Shown here one piece after another: positions 32,537 through 43,500 of a DNA stretch of 64,000 bases. Every line of letters begins with the position of its first letter. Position 1 is the first letter of the stretch. The notes below the pieces were generated by a model. That model was not told the origin of the DNA. It did not search any database and saw only the letters and a program-made list of their open reading frames with translations. This DNA is from Ustilago trichophora (Eukaryota > Basidiomycota > Ustilaginomycetes > Ustilaginales > Ustilaginaceae), in NCBI GenBank assembly GCA_900323505.1, contig OOIN01000040.1, forward strand, positions 186,001 to 250,000. The letters are read 5' to 3'. The translations under genes were made by a program, and so were the position numbers.

Positions 32537-33986
32537 TCATCTGTGCGCCAATCCTTCCCTCGCCCTTGCCACCAACTCTGCCCTCCTCGCCTCCCTCATC
32601 CTCTCCAACAATTTGCACATCCCCGGACCATCCGTCACCAACCTCGCCACCTCGTTCTGCACGCTGTACCCGCTCACCATTTCCTGGACCACCTCTGCCA
32701 GCAATGGCAGCGAAACGTTTAAGCTCGCAAAAAAAGTGAGGGCTTCTTCGCTTGGGGGTGTTGGTTCTTGCTTTGGCAGATCTGCTGCAGATGAAGATGG
32801 GTTATCGAGGATGGAAGCTATCTCTGTATCGTGTTGTTTGCGTTTGAGTTGCATCTGGTGTAGCGACGAGTTGATGCGTTCGTAAGAAGGCGCGTGGAGG
32901 GTAAGAGCCAGCCAGAGGGATGCGAGAGCCACCATGTACGGAGGATACATTAGAGGGATATCAGTCTTGTACGTATCGTTGAGAACAAACCAGCACATTT
33001 GCAAAACTTGCTCGTCAAACTCTGCCAATCTCACCCCTGTCCCCATCAACCCTTCGGTAGCATCACTTTCCTCCATGCCGGTCAAACCTTTGATAACACC
33101 AAATGCCTCACTCTCCACCCCCAACCCACCATTCCCATTCCCTCCACCAACACCACCATCCTTCGAACATCCATATGCATCAAAGAGCCCAATCAACGAC
33201 CGATAAGGATGGAAAATGATCATATCAAACTCCATCTCTTCCAAGAGGTAAAACTCCATCTCTGCCAGACTGCTATTGTCTGTGGGCATGCTACGAAAGC
33301 CGATCTCTTGAAAGGAACGGGCCGCTTCGGCAACGGCGGATTTGATGTGGATAGGAGACTCTTCGACTTTGGCAGCGACGTAGATGCATGTGGCGGCGAC
33401 GAGGAAGGGGTCGAGTGCCGAATAGGAGTTTTTGGAGAAGAAGCGCCGGAAAAAAATGTTGGCCGAGGCGACGACTCTTTGGCGTAGGTTGAGTCGCTTG
33501 CAGATGGTGGAGATTACTGCAAAGGCGGGAGTTGAGTCATTCGAGCAGATATTGATGAGAGAGTGTGTACGGGAGTTGACATGTGAAGATCATTGAAGTG
33601 GAAGAATGAATGGAAGCCAAGTCGGGGAAACGGAGATGCGAGAGGTCAAAAGAATGCAAGCCCGGAGAAGGAGAAGAAGAACATTCATCAGCACCACTAG
33701 CGATTGCGATCCTAGCTGGAATAGTGGTGGGCCGGCTTACAGTTTGAGAAAAACACCCCCAAGGCAGCACACTCTATCCTGGTTGCATAGCGCAAATCTT
33801 CCTTTCTCGCCAGTTCGAGCTGCGGTCTATCCAGCAGCCAATTGTTGCTAATGCGCACAAGTCCAAGAGAGAATGGTGAGTAGTCAGTACTTGGAAACAT
33901 TTTTGAGCCTAGATGCTGGAGGGTTAGTGATTGAGGTGTAGTGATGGAGCATACCATTGTGTAGAGGCCCAATAGTTGGCCGACAT
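32537..33986 (-). CDS. SSN8: Cyclin C, Mediator CDK8-module cyclin
   Basis: Three exons: 33986-33955, 33847-33741 and 33516-32537, with introns of 107 and 224 nt; 372 residues. The first junction gives MSANYWASTQCNNWLLDRPQ, aligning without gaps to the cyclin C N-terminus (MAGNFWQSSHYLQWILDK). The second restores LGVFFSNLISTICKRLNLRQRVVASANIFF. The cyclin boxes follow (LDPFLVAATCIYVAAKVEE, EMEFYLLEEMEFDMIIFHPYR, WFVLNDTYKTDIPLMYPPYMVALASLWLA). It should pair with Cdk8/Ssn3 to regulate RNA polymerase II. A Gly/Ser-rich insert of about 50 residues (SKDGGVGGGNGNGG) interrupts the second cyclin box. It converges on SPT4 and diverges from RCE1. Confidence 0.95.
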
Positions 33987-34271
33987 GCTCTTCTCTTCTG
34001 GATCAAGGATGATGGTCGAGATGGTTGGTGGTGTTAAGAGCGTGTGGAGCGTGCGTCGGTGAATTAAAAGTGCGGCGAGGCGAGGAAAATTAAGTTGTCA
34101 CACTCTGCTGCCAATTGGCCAATTCAGGGTCCCCTTTGTTATTTCTTGCAGACGCTTGGACTCCTCACTTCTTCACTCTATCACTCCTTTGCAACACCAC
34201 CACCACCACCACCAACACCTGTTCGCTCTCTATCAAGATTGGATGCGATTCGACTAGTGCTCCATGTCAGC
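33987..34271. promoter_or_regulatory. Divergent promoter of cyclin C and RCE1
   Basis: 285 bp between the two start codons, with a CAC trinucleotide run near 34195-34215. No specific regulatory site identified. Confidence 0.5.
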
Positions 34272-35492
34272 ATGTCTCTGATTGTCAACCTTCCCAACCC
34301 ACCCTTGGGACCCCCGGTACTATCGGTCGGATTCGCCGTGGGAGCAAGCACCCTCTTCACCCTTGGCTATGTGGGATCACTGTACCTCTCCCCCGCTGGC
34401 CGGCTAGCGGGGACCAAAGATGCAGAGGGCAACACGATCGATCGAGATCATCCTATCGTTATCAGATCGAGGATAAAGACGGCTTCTCTGGCAACGGCGA
34501 CAACCGTGTTGGTGACAGGGTTCGGGTTGTGGTTGAAAGGTGTCGTTCCACGTGCTGTAAGTGTCGACCCCCTCTTTCTTTTCATTATAAGCTCTGTTGC
34601 TAACGAGAGATCTTTTTGTTGTTCGAATGTATGGTACGGATGGTGGTTAGGGCTGGCTTCTTGATACTCTCAACATAAGCCGCCTTGTAGGCATGCCTTT
34701 ACCAACCCCATCACTTCTCACCTCCAACATCCTCCCCTTCTCACCCTCCCTGACCACCTACCTCGCCACTCTCTCCACCCACATCCTATCCCCTCTCCTC
34801 CTCACCTCCCTCCTCTTCCTCGGGCCGCTCTACATCACTTATCTTTCCTCCGAGCTCCCCTTCCAACGCCATTTCTCCTTCCATCGCGACGTCATCCTTA
34901 AATTCACCTCCCTCCCCGGCCTTCGCAACTTTCTCATCGGACCACTAACCGAAGAACTCGTCTTTCGAAGTTGCATCCTCACCCCCTTTTTCTTCTCTGA
35001 CCTATCTCTATCCAAACTCATCTTTGCCTCCCCTGCATTCTTTGGCATTGCCCACATCCATCATGCCTACAACGTCTATCTTCAAGGTGGGCAGACCAAA
35101 AATGCCGCTCTAAGAGGGGTACTAACGGCAATGGTACAATTCGCCTATACAATGGTATTTGGATGGTATGCCAATTTCTTGTATTTGAGAAGCGGAAGCG
35201 TTTGGGCACCAGTGACAGCTCATGTAATGTGCAATGTTATGGGTTTGCCCGATCCTCTGGGTGGACAGGAGAGATGGCCTCGGCGAAAACTGCGTAAGTG
35301 CTTCTCCTTTCCTTCCCCCAAAAGCTTCCAACCTTGATTCAGGCAGAAGAGAAGCTGATTGGTAAAACGAAACTTTCGCAACAAACAGTCATCTGGACAA
35401 CGCACGCTGTAGGAATCCTACTATTTGCAAAGTCACTTTTCCCCCTTACATCTGCATCTGTTCTAGGCGGATCCTTGTACTGGCCTTCCTAA
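34272..35492 (+). CDS. RCE1: CAAX prenyl protease 2 (type II, Rce1)
   Basis: Three exons: 34272-34556, 34651-35293 and 35347-35492; introns of 94 nt and a short 53 nt; 357 residues. The ABI/Rce1 catalytic motifs are all visible: LTEELVFRS with E196-E197 and R201, FFGIAHIHH with H230, and HVMCNVMG with H286 and N290. The N-terminal segment YVGSLYLSP and RDHPIVIRSR also match Rce1. It is a multi-pass ER-membrane protease that removes the last three residues of prenylated CAAX proteins such as Ras and mating pheromone precursors. The second intron is near minimum length and the exact acceptor (35346 or nearby) is less certain. Its stop is 12 bp from that of the convergent ELG1 gene. Confidence 0.93.
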
Positions 35493-35504
35493 AAAAAAAG
35501 AAAA

Positions 35505-38500
35505 TTAAAAAGTTAGACTAGTCAATCGAGCCATGGAAACTTGTTCAGGGCCCATATTTAACCATCGTTCGTAGCCAGGTGTATCTCGGCTTAACCAGCT
35601 GGTGAGACGGGTAGAGTTTCGCGTTGATCTTCCTGAGGGAATCGGTGGAGGTGAAGAGGTGGTGTTTTCCTGCTGGTGCAAAGCGACGTGAATGCGAGCT
35701 AGATCGTCATCGACGAGCGTCATGAGTCGGACAAAGGGGGCATAGTCTGTGATGTTTGCCGAGGGAAGGTGGGAGGAGGTGAGGGTGAATCGGTGAAGAT
35801 TGTGTAGAGGATAGAGAAGGGTTTGGATCCGATGGGCTTCTTGGGCGCTGTTGATATGCAATCAGGTATCGACACATCGACAAAGAAAAGTCAGTAACTC
35901 TTTCAGGGAAACAAATCCTCGTAAATGAGACACAAAGTCAAGTAAGGTACTTACTGTAACTCCTTCATCCGTGCGTCCGAGATCCTCATTCTCAAAGGCA
36001 CACCGTCCTGACCAACGTCTTCACAATCCGCAAGGCTCATTTGAATATCGTCAAACGTACCCGCATAATCCACCTTTGCACTACCAACTAGAGCCCAACT
36101 CTGCTGCAACCTCTGCAGAGGTTGTGAAGACAACTGAATCCATCCACCGCCCAACTGTCTTCGTTCACCTGCCGCCAACGCTTCCACCCCTCCACCACCT
36201 GCTTGACCCCACGAAAATTCCATCTCTTCCCCGACGCCCATCAACAATGTTTCAAATACATCTCCCAAACTCCTACTCTCGGCTGCACTGACAATGTCCT
36301 TCAACCCAACTCCATTTCGGATCATCTTTTGCAGTGCATCATCTTGCACTTCCTCTTCCCTAATTTCGTCGGAGGAGAAGCAGGAGGAGAAGGAGAAACC
36401 GAACTGTAGCTGATGAAGAGCCTGTCTCAGGTCTACGCCGAGGTGGTTTTCTTCCTCTTCTTCTTTGATTTGCGAGAGGGCGAGTTGTGTTCCAGGTAAA
36501 CCGAGTAGCATCTGTCTGACGGTGTCGGAGGGGAGATATCGGTCATGATAAGCCGCAACGGTTTGTAAGAGCGGTACAACTTTTCCCAGCACCGGCTTGG
36601 AGAAATGTAGAACTTCTTGCACTGGTAAATCCCCCACGGGGACCAGTTCAAGATCGTTACAGACAATCACGACTGGCCGTTTGCTCTCAGATACCAACTC
36701 GACGACTGCAGGCCAGAATCCTTTGTCCTCGTCAAATAGCAGGTCGGCTTCTTCGATCAGGATCAGAGATTGCCGAACTGAAGAAGCGGGATTGGTAGAT
36801 GTGGTCGAAATGGAAGAAGGTGGTTTCTTAAACGTCGCTCCGCCTCCAATACCTCCGGAGCTCACCATGTGGTTACGTCCCAAATCGCCAACGGCGGAGA
36901 GAAGCTCTTTACCGCTGCGCTTACCCATCCCTGGATAGAGCTCAAACACTTCGTATCCCAATTCCGAGGCACAGGCGTACACCGACGCCGTTTTGCCACT
37001 TCCACAAGGGCCTTCGAGAACTATGCAGTTGGTGAGCCGCTCGAGGGATGGAAATCTCTGATCTTTTTGCCTTTGAGGAACCACACCTGTTGCTGCTACT
37101 GCAGCAGCTGTTGTTATGTTTGTGTTTGGTTCCAAAGCCGACAGAGCAGGGGGAGGAATCGCACCGTCTTCATCGTCAAAGTCAGTAGCTGTGGACTTGC
37201 GATCGATCCGTGCAAAACGCGAAAACCACTCTTCATCAGTCACCGATTCATCCCACTCCTCCTCCTCCTCTTCTTCTTCATCATCATCATCAACGATAAA
37301 ATCCGCCAAATCATCATCACTCTCGTCATCATCGCTATATCCGCCTCTTCCTCCTCCTCCTCTTCTTCTTCTTTTCTTCTTGCGATCTACACGTCGCACA
37401 ATTCCACGTTGGTGTTGTTGCTGTTGCTGCTGCTGCTTTTTCCTCTTCTTATCACCAGTGCCTACTATACCCGCGGTTGGGGCGGGGGCAGGGGCGGAAA
37501 CGAGCAATCGACGCAGCCATTCGAGCAAAAATGTTGCATTGGACTCGTTGCCAAGACAGGAAGAGGCCGTGTGAGGGCGATGGGCGTCTATCCATAACTG
37601 ACCCGAGGTGCGAAAAGCGGAAGGTTCACCGTCAGAAAGAGAAAAGGAGGGCGGGAGGGAAGAAATGTCTACGTGCTGGGAGAGGTAGTCGTCGATCGAG
37701 TTGAAAGTTTCCTCAGTTCCTGTTAGAGAGATTGCACGAAGGGAAGCTGAGGTGCGGGTGCGGGTGCGGGTGCGGGAACGGTTGAGCCGCGCGACAAAGT
37801 CCGCAGGCGGGTCTTCATAGACTGTTTTGGAGCTCGTTGCGCGAGGTTGCCAACGGGAGCGAAACGTGGAAAGATCTGAACGAGCATGCGACAGCAGCTC
37901 AGCTTCGGTATCACGCAACCCGACGATATGTGTATCGTCCCCCGTAGGCCATAGTGCTTGAAGAGGCTTTTTTGGTTTAGAAGAGGTGGCACGCGGGGCG
38001 GCAAAGAGGCTCCATGCTGCTGGAGCGGCGCTGAGGCTTGAGGTGGAGGATCTGGCTGTGGGCGCTTTGCCTTTACCTTTGTCGTCTGACGATGGTAGGT
38101 GTTCTTCTTGACCTAGGACAGTATCTATTTCTTCCTGTGGTGTTGGTGGAGGAGCCTGCTTAGGCTTTTTCGAAAAGAACGGGTGCGGATTTGCACTTGC
38201 CGCTACCCCGGTACCTTTCACGGCCAAGCTAAGCGGTTTTGGCTCTACCACCACCGGCTTCGTTATCGGCTGTTGCTTTGATGATGAAGATTCTGCCACA
38301 GCTGGCATCGTCGTCCTCGCCACGCTCTTTTTAGGAGTGGCAACTCTAGCTTCGACCAGCTCAAACTCGTCCGTCGTCCCCTCATGCTCTTTTTGCTCTT
38401 TGCCCTTTCCACCATCCCCAACGTTTGCTTTGCCGCTTCCACCACCACTCGATCGCTGAGGCTTGTTTTCGAGCTGCTTCAGGCGCTTTTCCTCCTTTAA

Positions 38501-39040
38501 GCGCGCCGCTTCTTGCGCCTTATCCGCGCGTAGGACTGCTTTTAGATCCTCCTTGTATGACACTGGCGCTTTGGTTCTGGTCGAGCGGGCGGGTCTCTTG
38601 TGGTCGGTTTCGGATTCTTGATTTGCTTCCGGGTGTTGCGTGGTTCCACTGCCGGGTTTGAAGAATGGATGCAAGGGTGGTTGAGATTTTGCTGAGGAGG
38701 AGGAAGAGGCGGATGATATTGTCGGTGCGACATTGGCGGAGGTTGCAAGACTGGGTTCGGATGGCTGGAGGAGGGGTTCAGCTGTTGTGGTGGGTTTTTG
38801 GTTTATTCCCGATGGAGACGAAAGAGAGGAGAAGGTAGTCCGCTGTGTTGAGTATGCGTGGACAGTGTTTGAGCTGGCAGCAGAGGTAGAGCTGATTGAA
38901 GAAGAAGAAGAAGGAGTCATATCTGCTACCTCGGCAATCGGGATACGTTCGGGAGTAGAGACGTCTATAGCCTGATTAGCATTAGCACCGTTCTGGGGGC
39001 TGGAAAAGAGGGCTGGATCGAGCTGTATCCTTGGATCCAT
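35505..39040 (-). CDS. ELG1: Elg1/ATAD5, large subunit of the PCNA-unloading RFC-like complex
   Basis: Two exons, 39040-35955 and 35847-35505, with a 107-nt intron (GTAAGT donor, CAACAG acceptor); 1142 residues from the first ATG. The N-terminal half is disordered, Ser/Lys-rich and polar. It is followed by SSCLGNESNATFLLEWLRRLL, an acidic/Gln/Arg insert, and the AAA+ core: Walker A EGPCGSGKTASVYACASELG (near residue 678) and Walker-B-like LILIEEADLLFDED. Next are VVIVCNDLE and FSKP. The C-terminal helical part continues in exon 2 (HAQEAHRIQTLLYPLHNLHRF, PSANITDYAPFVRLMTLVDDD). Elg1 with Rfc2-5 removes PCNA from chromatin after replication. The true N-terminus is uncertain: the frame is open upstream through a poly-Gln run but has no ATG there. 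Confidence 0.88.
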
Positions 39041-40032
39041 CTCTTGCTGCTGCTGCTGCTGCTGCTGCTGTTGTTGCTGGAGAACAAGCGGGGGCAAAGT
39101 GGGTGTGGAGAATGGTAAAGGCGGAGTATCTATCCCCCGAGCGCCGGGTCTAGTGCAATATCTTGCTGGGCATCGTCCGGTGCTTGTAGAAATGGTGGTG
39201 TTGGTGGAGGCGGCTGCTGATAGGCATCACTGGGCAGTACAGATGCAGCCCATGGCAGAGTAGCCTGTCTCATGACCTTGTCATCTGTCGTCCTGGTCGT
39301 CCGAACTGATTCGTGTGGCAAAGCACCCAAAGTTGATTGGTAAAGATGTCGATTTTTTTTAAGTCGAGTAGATGGAGCACAAAAAGTGGCCGACCGAGGT
39401 TGTGTGTATGTGTGTATGTATGTGGAACGAACTCAAAGCATCCGCCCACCCCACTTGAGCTTGGTTGCTGGCTTTAGGCGATGTGGAATCATTGTTCGAG
39501 GGTCAAAGCTAACTAAAGGTTAGTTTGACAAGTGTGCATTCCAACGGCGAAGTCTCTCTCTCTCTCTTCTTTACTCTTCACGCGACGCGTTTAGTGTCAC
39601 ATATTGCAAAAAGTGTTGGTGTTAGGCTATCTTTCTCGCACATCTTGTCAAAATTTTAGACTGATGCACAAGATGACGTCGGCTTTGCATCTTTCAAACC
39701 TCCACCTTCTCAACTCCTTTTTTGTGTAAAGGTCGGCTTCTTTCTTTCTCGTTTTGCAGTTGGAAACGGAGGTCAATGAACATACAGTACAGTACAGTAC
39801 AGTACTGTACTGGACTGTATAGGGACATGTGCTATGCAACCAGGGTCCAGCCATCGAGGAGCTCATTCCGGGCCGTGGTTTTTCACAGATATTACATACA
39901 CCTCCTCGCTCCTGCCCCTCCATCCATATCTTGTGTCCGTCTGCATAGCTTGACAGCCTACTTTCATCATCATTGTCACTCGCATCAATTTTTCTCCTCT
40001 AGCCGCAATACTATCTACAACAACATTCCAGC
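39041..40032. other. Divergent intergenic region (ELG1 / small hydrophilic protein)
   Basis: Just upstream of the ELG1 start lie a poly-Gln-coding run (39044-39080) and a second open minus-strand frame (39330-39130) rich in Pro/Gln. A CT run lies at 39555-39567. The motif TACAGTA is tandemly repeated as a partly palindromic array at 39783-39819. No gene is convincing in the rest. Confidence 0.5.
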
Positions 40033-40482
40033 ATGACTTCCAACTCTGCCAACAGTAACAACAACAGCATTGGCGATGCTGTTAAAGGGTAAGTCTCTCT
40101 CTCTCTCTCCCTTCTGTTCCTCCCTTTCACCCTTTCTTAGCATCAATCCCCACCCCTCATACTGACACATACATCTCGATGCACTCTGACCAATAGCGCG
40201 CTAAACACAATTCACGGAGCAGGCGAATCCATCCGAGGAAACATCAACCAAACCCTAGATTCTGCCGGTGAAGGAATCCGCAACTCCGACTCGCACAATT
40301 CCACTTCCACCAATACTTTCCAACCACCAGCAACACACGGAAAAAGTCGCGACTACGACAACCCAACAGCCTCCCAACAAGGCATAGCAGACAAAGGCGC
40401 TCAAGAATTCAAACAGGGTATCGATAAACTTAGTTCTGCTTTCAACGCAAACACCAGCCACAACAATTCAACTACCCACTAA
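40033..40482 (+). CDS. Small hydrophilic protein, unknown function
   Basis: Two exons, 40033-40088 and 40197-40482, with a 108-nt intron (GTAAGT donor, CAATAG acceptor); 113 residues. It is Asn/Ser/Thr/Gly-rich, has no signal peptide or membrane segment, and ends with a stop at 40480-40482. The central segment LNTIHGAGESIRGNINQTL, followed by DSAGEG, resembles a motif I associate with short stress-type hydrophilic proteins of fungi; that is a recollection, not a tested match. A second segment, QQGIADKGAQEFKQGIDKL, looks amphipathic. The clean intron and maintained phase argue that it is a real gene. It ends 88 bp from the convergent Rictor stop. Confidence 0.75.
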
Positions 40483-40569
40483 GACAGAAATTTCAGTATT
40501 TGACTGCTGTAATTGGATTCAAGGTTAACCAGCGTGTGTGTGCATATGTTGTGCCGAAATGATACATGA

Positions 40570-43500
40570 TCAGAAAGGGACAAGGGGGACAAGGGGGACA
40601 GTATGGGAGGGAGGGGAGGGTGCAGAGTCGGGGTCCGAGTCCGAAAGCGAATGGGACGAGGAGGAATCGTCGCCTGCCAGTGCACTGAGACCTAGCTGCT
40701 GCTGACGCTGCTGCTGCTGTTTTCCGTCGACTCGAGTTGCCCCTCCGTTCTGACGCAGCGCACTGTTCTGGGAGGCAGTGGCTGATTGGTCCAACGGTTC
40801 ACCTCTCTGCCGAGGCGATCTTCCAGAGTGCTTCGATGCAGTTCCCGACATGGCAAGCTGCGCCGAACGGAAGCGTTTCGCCTCGATCAACTTCTGCCTA
40901 CTCGCCTGAATATCCCTGATAACATCCTCATCCAGACTGACATCGAATAGCTCCCATACATGTAGTCGCACCGAAACGCGATAGTAGAAATGATCCATTA
41001 GCTCCAACGCCCTCGCCAGCACCGACATGTCTTTGAACGCCGACTTGTGCTTGGCTTTGAGCTTGCTCAGTGACCGCGATGCATTGGTTGCCAGAATCGA
41101 GTTGCCCAGGTTGGCGATCGAGGTGATGATCTTGTTGACCACCAGGGTCTCGGGCTCGGCAAGCTCGAGATAGCCCAGATCGGGCACCTTGTTGACCTCC
41201 CAGCGTGGCAGCGACACCAATCGGTTGATGTCGTCGGGGATGCACAGTCCCATGGGCGCTCCCAGAGGAGTGCACACCGACTGCCAACCATAATCCTGCA
41301 GCGCCTCAGCACCTGCAGTGGTTGACGAGATCAGACCAAGCACAAAGAAGCACGTACCACGCACCGACAGCACCTGCGAGTTCTCGGCGATCTCGACAAT
41401 CTGGCTGATCACATCCTCTGCGTCCAGGAAGGGCAACCCAAGTTCGTTGGCGCCAATGTTGCCCACCGCCCACAAGACACTCTTGAGCTTGTTGATCAAT
41501 TCGCTGTCCGAAGCCTCGGCGCCATGTTGGCGAATAAAGTGTGCAAATTCGGCAAAGTGGCCTTTCTGGTGCAGGATGCGACAACCCTCAGGAGTCTTAG
41601 CCAGCTCCCCGTAAAAGTGGGGCGGTACCACGCCGTCTTGTGATGGATCGAGACTTGACAATGAGGGCGACGCGAAAGCTGACGTAGATGGTCCATTCGC
41701 TGTGGAGCCGCTGCCAGCATTACTAAGAGACTTGCGATAGATGCTAAAGAATTCTGCCAGCATGACTTCGACCTCGACTACGTATCGCTGGTTGCGCTCG
41801 TTGAACCACTCGTCCATCTCGCGATCGATATACTCTCCGTTCCACAGGTAGCGGATGCCGACCGAAGTCGAGAGGAACTTGAGCAACAGCGGATGACCCA
41901 ACTCGCCGAGATGGTCCAAAGTGGGTCGCATCGATACAACCTTCTCAAGGATGTGACTCGAAGTGCAGGCCTCTTCAACGACTTTGGTAGCCAACTGACG
42001 CACCTCAACGGAAGGATCGTAGAGCTGCGTGAGCAACAGGCTGATGGTCCAGTCGCTCTGGACATCGGAGCCGTTCTTGGCATTGGCGGGCAAGGTCTGA
42101 TGTCGGATGAGCTCGGACAGATGCCGTGTCGCAAAGAGGCGGACATCGCGATAGCTCGATGTCAGCGCCTTTGCGAGGATGATGCGGGAATGACCATCGA
42201 TGCTGTAGTCGACGTTCTCGATGACTGCCTTGACAATGTCATCCCTGCTTCGTAGCTCGCTCAGATGATACAGTGGAGTGAAGATCTTGAAGCGTTCGAG
42301 CAGACGAATGCCTTCGGGTGACTGAGTTAGGATGCCTATCATCTCGAAGTAGCCCGAGGTAAGCGTCTCGTTCATGCGCTTACGCGAGAGGAGTGGATCC
42401 GCACCTGACAAGCCTGACAGAGGATCGAGTTGATCCAGACATTCGCGTATTTCACGAAGTAGTCGATCCTCGCTCAGCACGCGCACGCCTTCTGGCGTAG
42501 ATACCAGCGTACTGAGCAGCAGGCATCCAAGTCGAACAAAGCGCCGATTGGTGTTGAGCTTGCGAATGCTTGCAAAGCGAAGTGCAAAGGGATGATAGAA
42601 AGCCAAAAGGCGCTTGAGCAGCTTTGTTCCCTTGGCTACATCGTCGAGTCGCTTCGGGTTGAGTAAGGGTCCTTCAAGCATCTCGGTCAGCATGTCGAGG
42701 TTCCACTTTGTGTGGTCCTTTGTGACGAGGACCTGGGTGTCGACCATCATGTTTCTGAATTGAAGGTCGTCGATCTGCATGCCCATGCGCAACTTTGTCT
42801 TTTCGACTTGCCTCTGACCTCGACGCATCGACTCTTCGATCGAATTGGAGCGGTCTCTGGCTGTGGTTTGCACAGTGCCACTGAGGGCAGCTGCGCTTGT
42901 GATGGCTTCGTGGTGGGCACGATGGCGATTGGCGCTGTCGATGGTGGCGAGCGCGCTGGCAGCCGCTTGTCTTTCGTCGCTCTTGTCGAGATGGAAGTTG
43001 GCAGCCAGCGAAAAGAGTCGAGGGAGCGAATGGATGCTTCCACCCATGGAAGGTGAATGAACACGCTTCGAGACCTGGAGAAGCTCGCCCATGAGCATGG
43101 TGGCCTTCCTTGCCATGATGGGAGCGTGCTCGATGACATCGATGAGGGCGTCGACAAGCCCAGAGTCGAGGAAGACGACAAGCAGAAGCGCAAGGTAGTG
43201 GTCGACAAGGTTGAGTCTGCTACGTGGTTGGTCACCGAGCTCACCCAGAGGAGCCATGCCTCTGACGTTGGCGGTGTTGTCCACATCGACCCTGGGAGAA
43301 GACGAAGGAGCTTTTTGGCTGCTTTCGCGTTTGCTAGCTGGATCGACACGTCCTGTGGCACCTCTGACGTTGAAGAGGTCGTAGAGCATATCGAGAAGAA
43401 CGCTCTTGACCTCGACTGCGTTGACTCGCAACGCTTGGACAAGCGACTTGATGGCACGCTTGTCGTCCATGCATAGGTAGATGAGACCTGCCCAAGAGCG

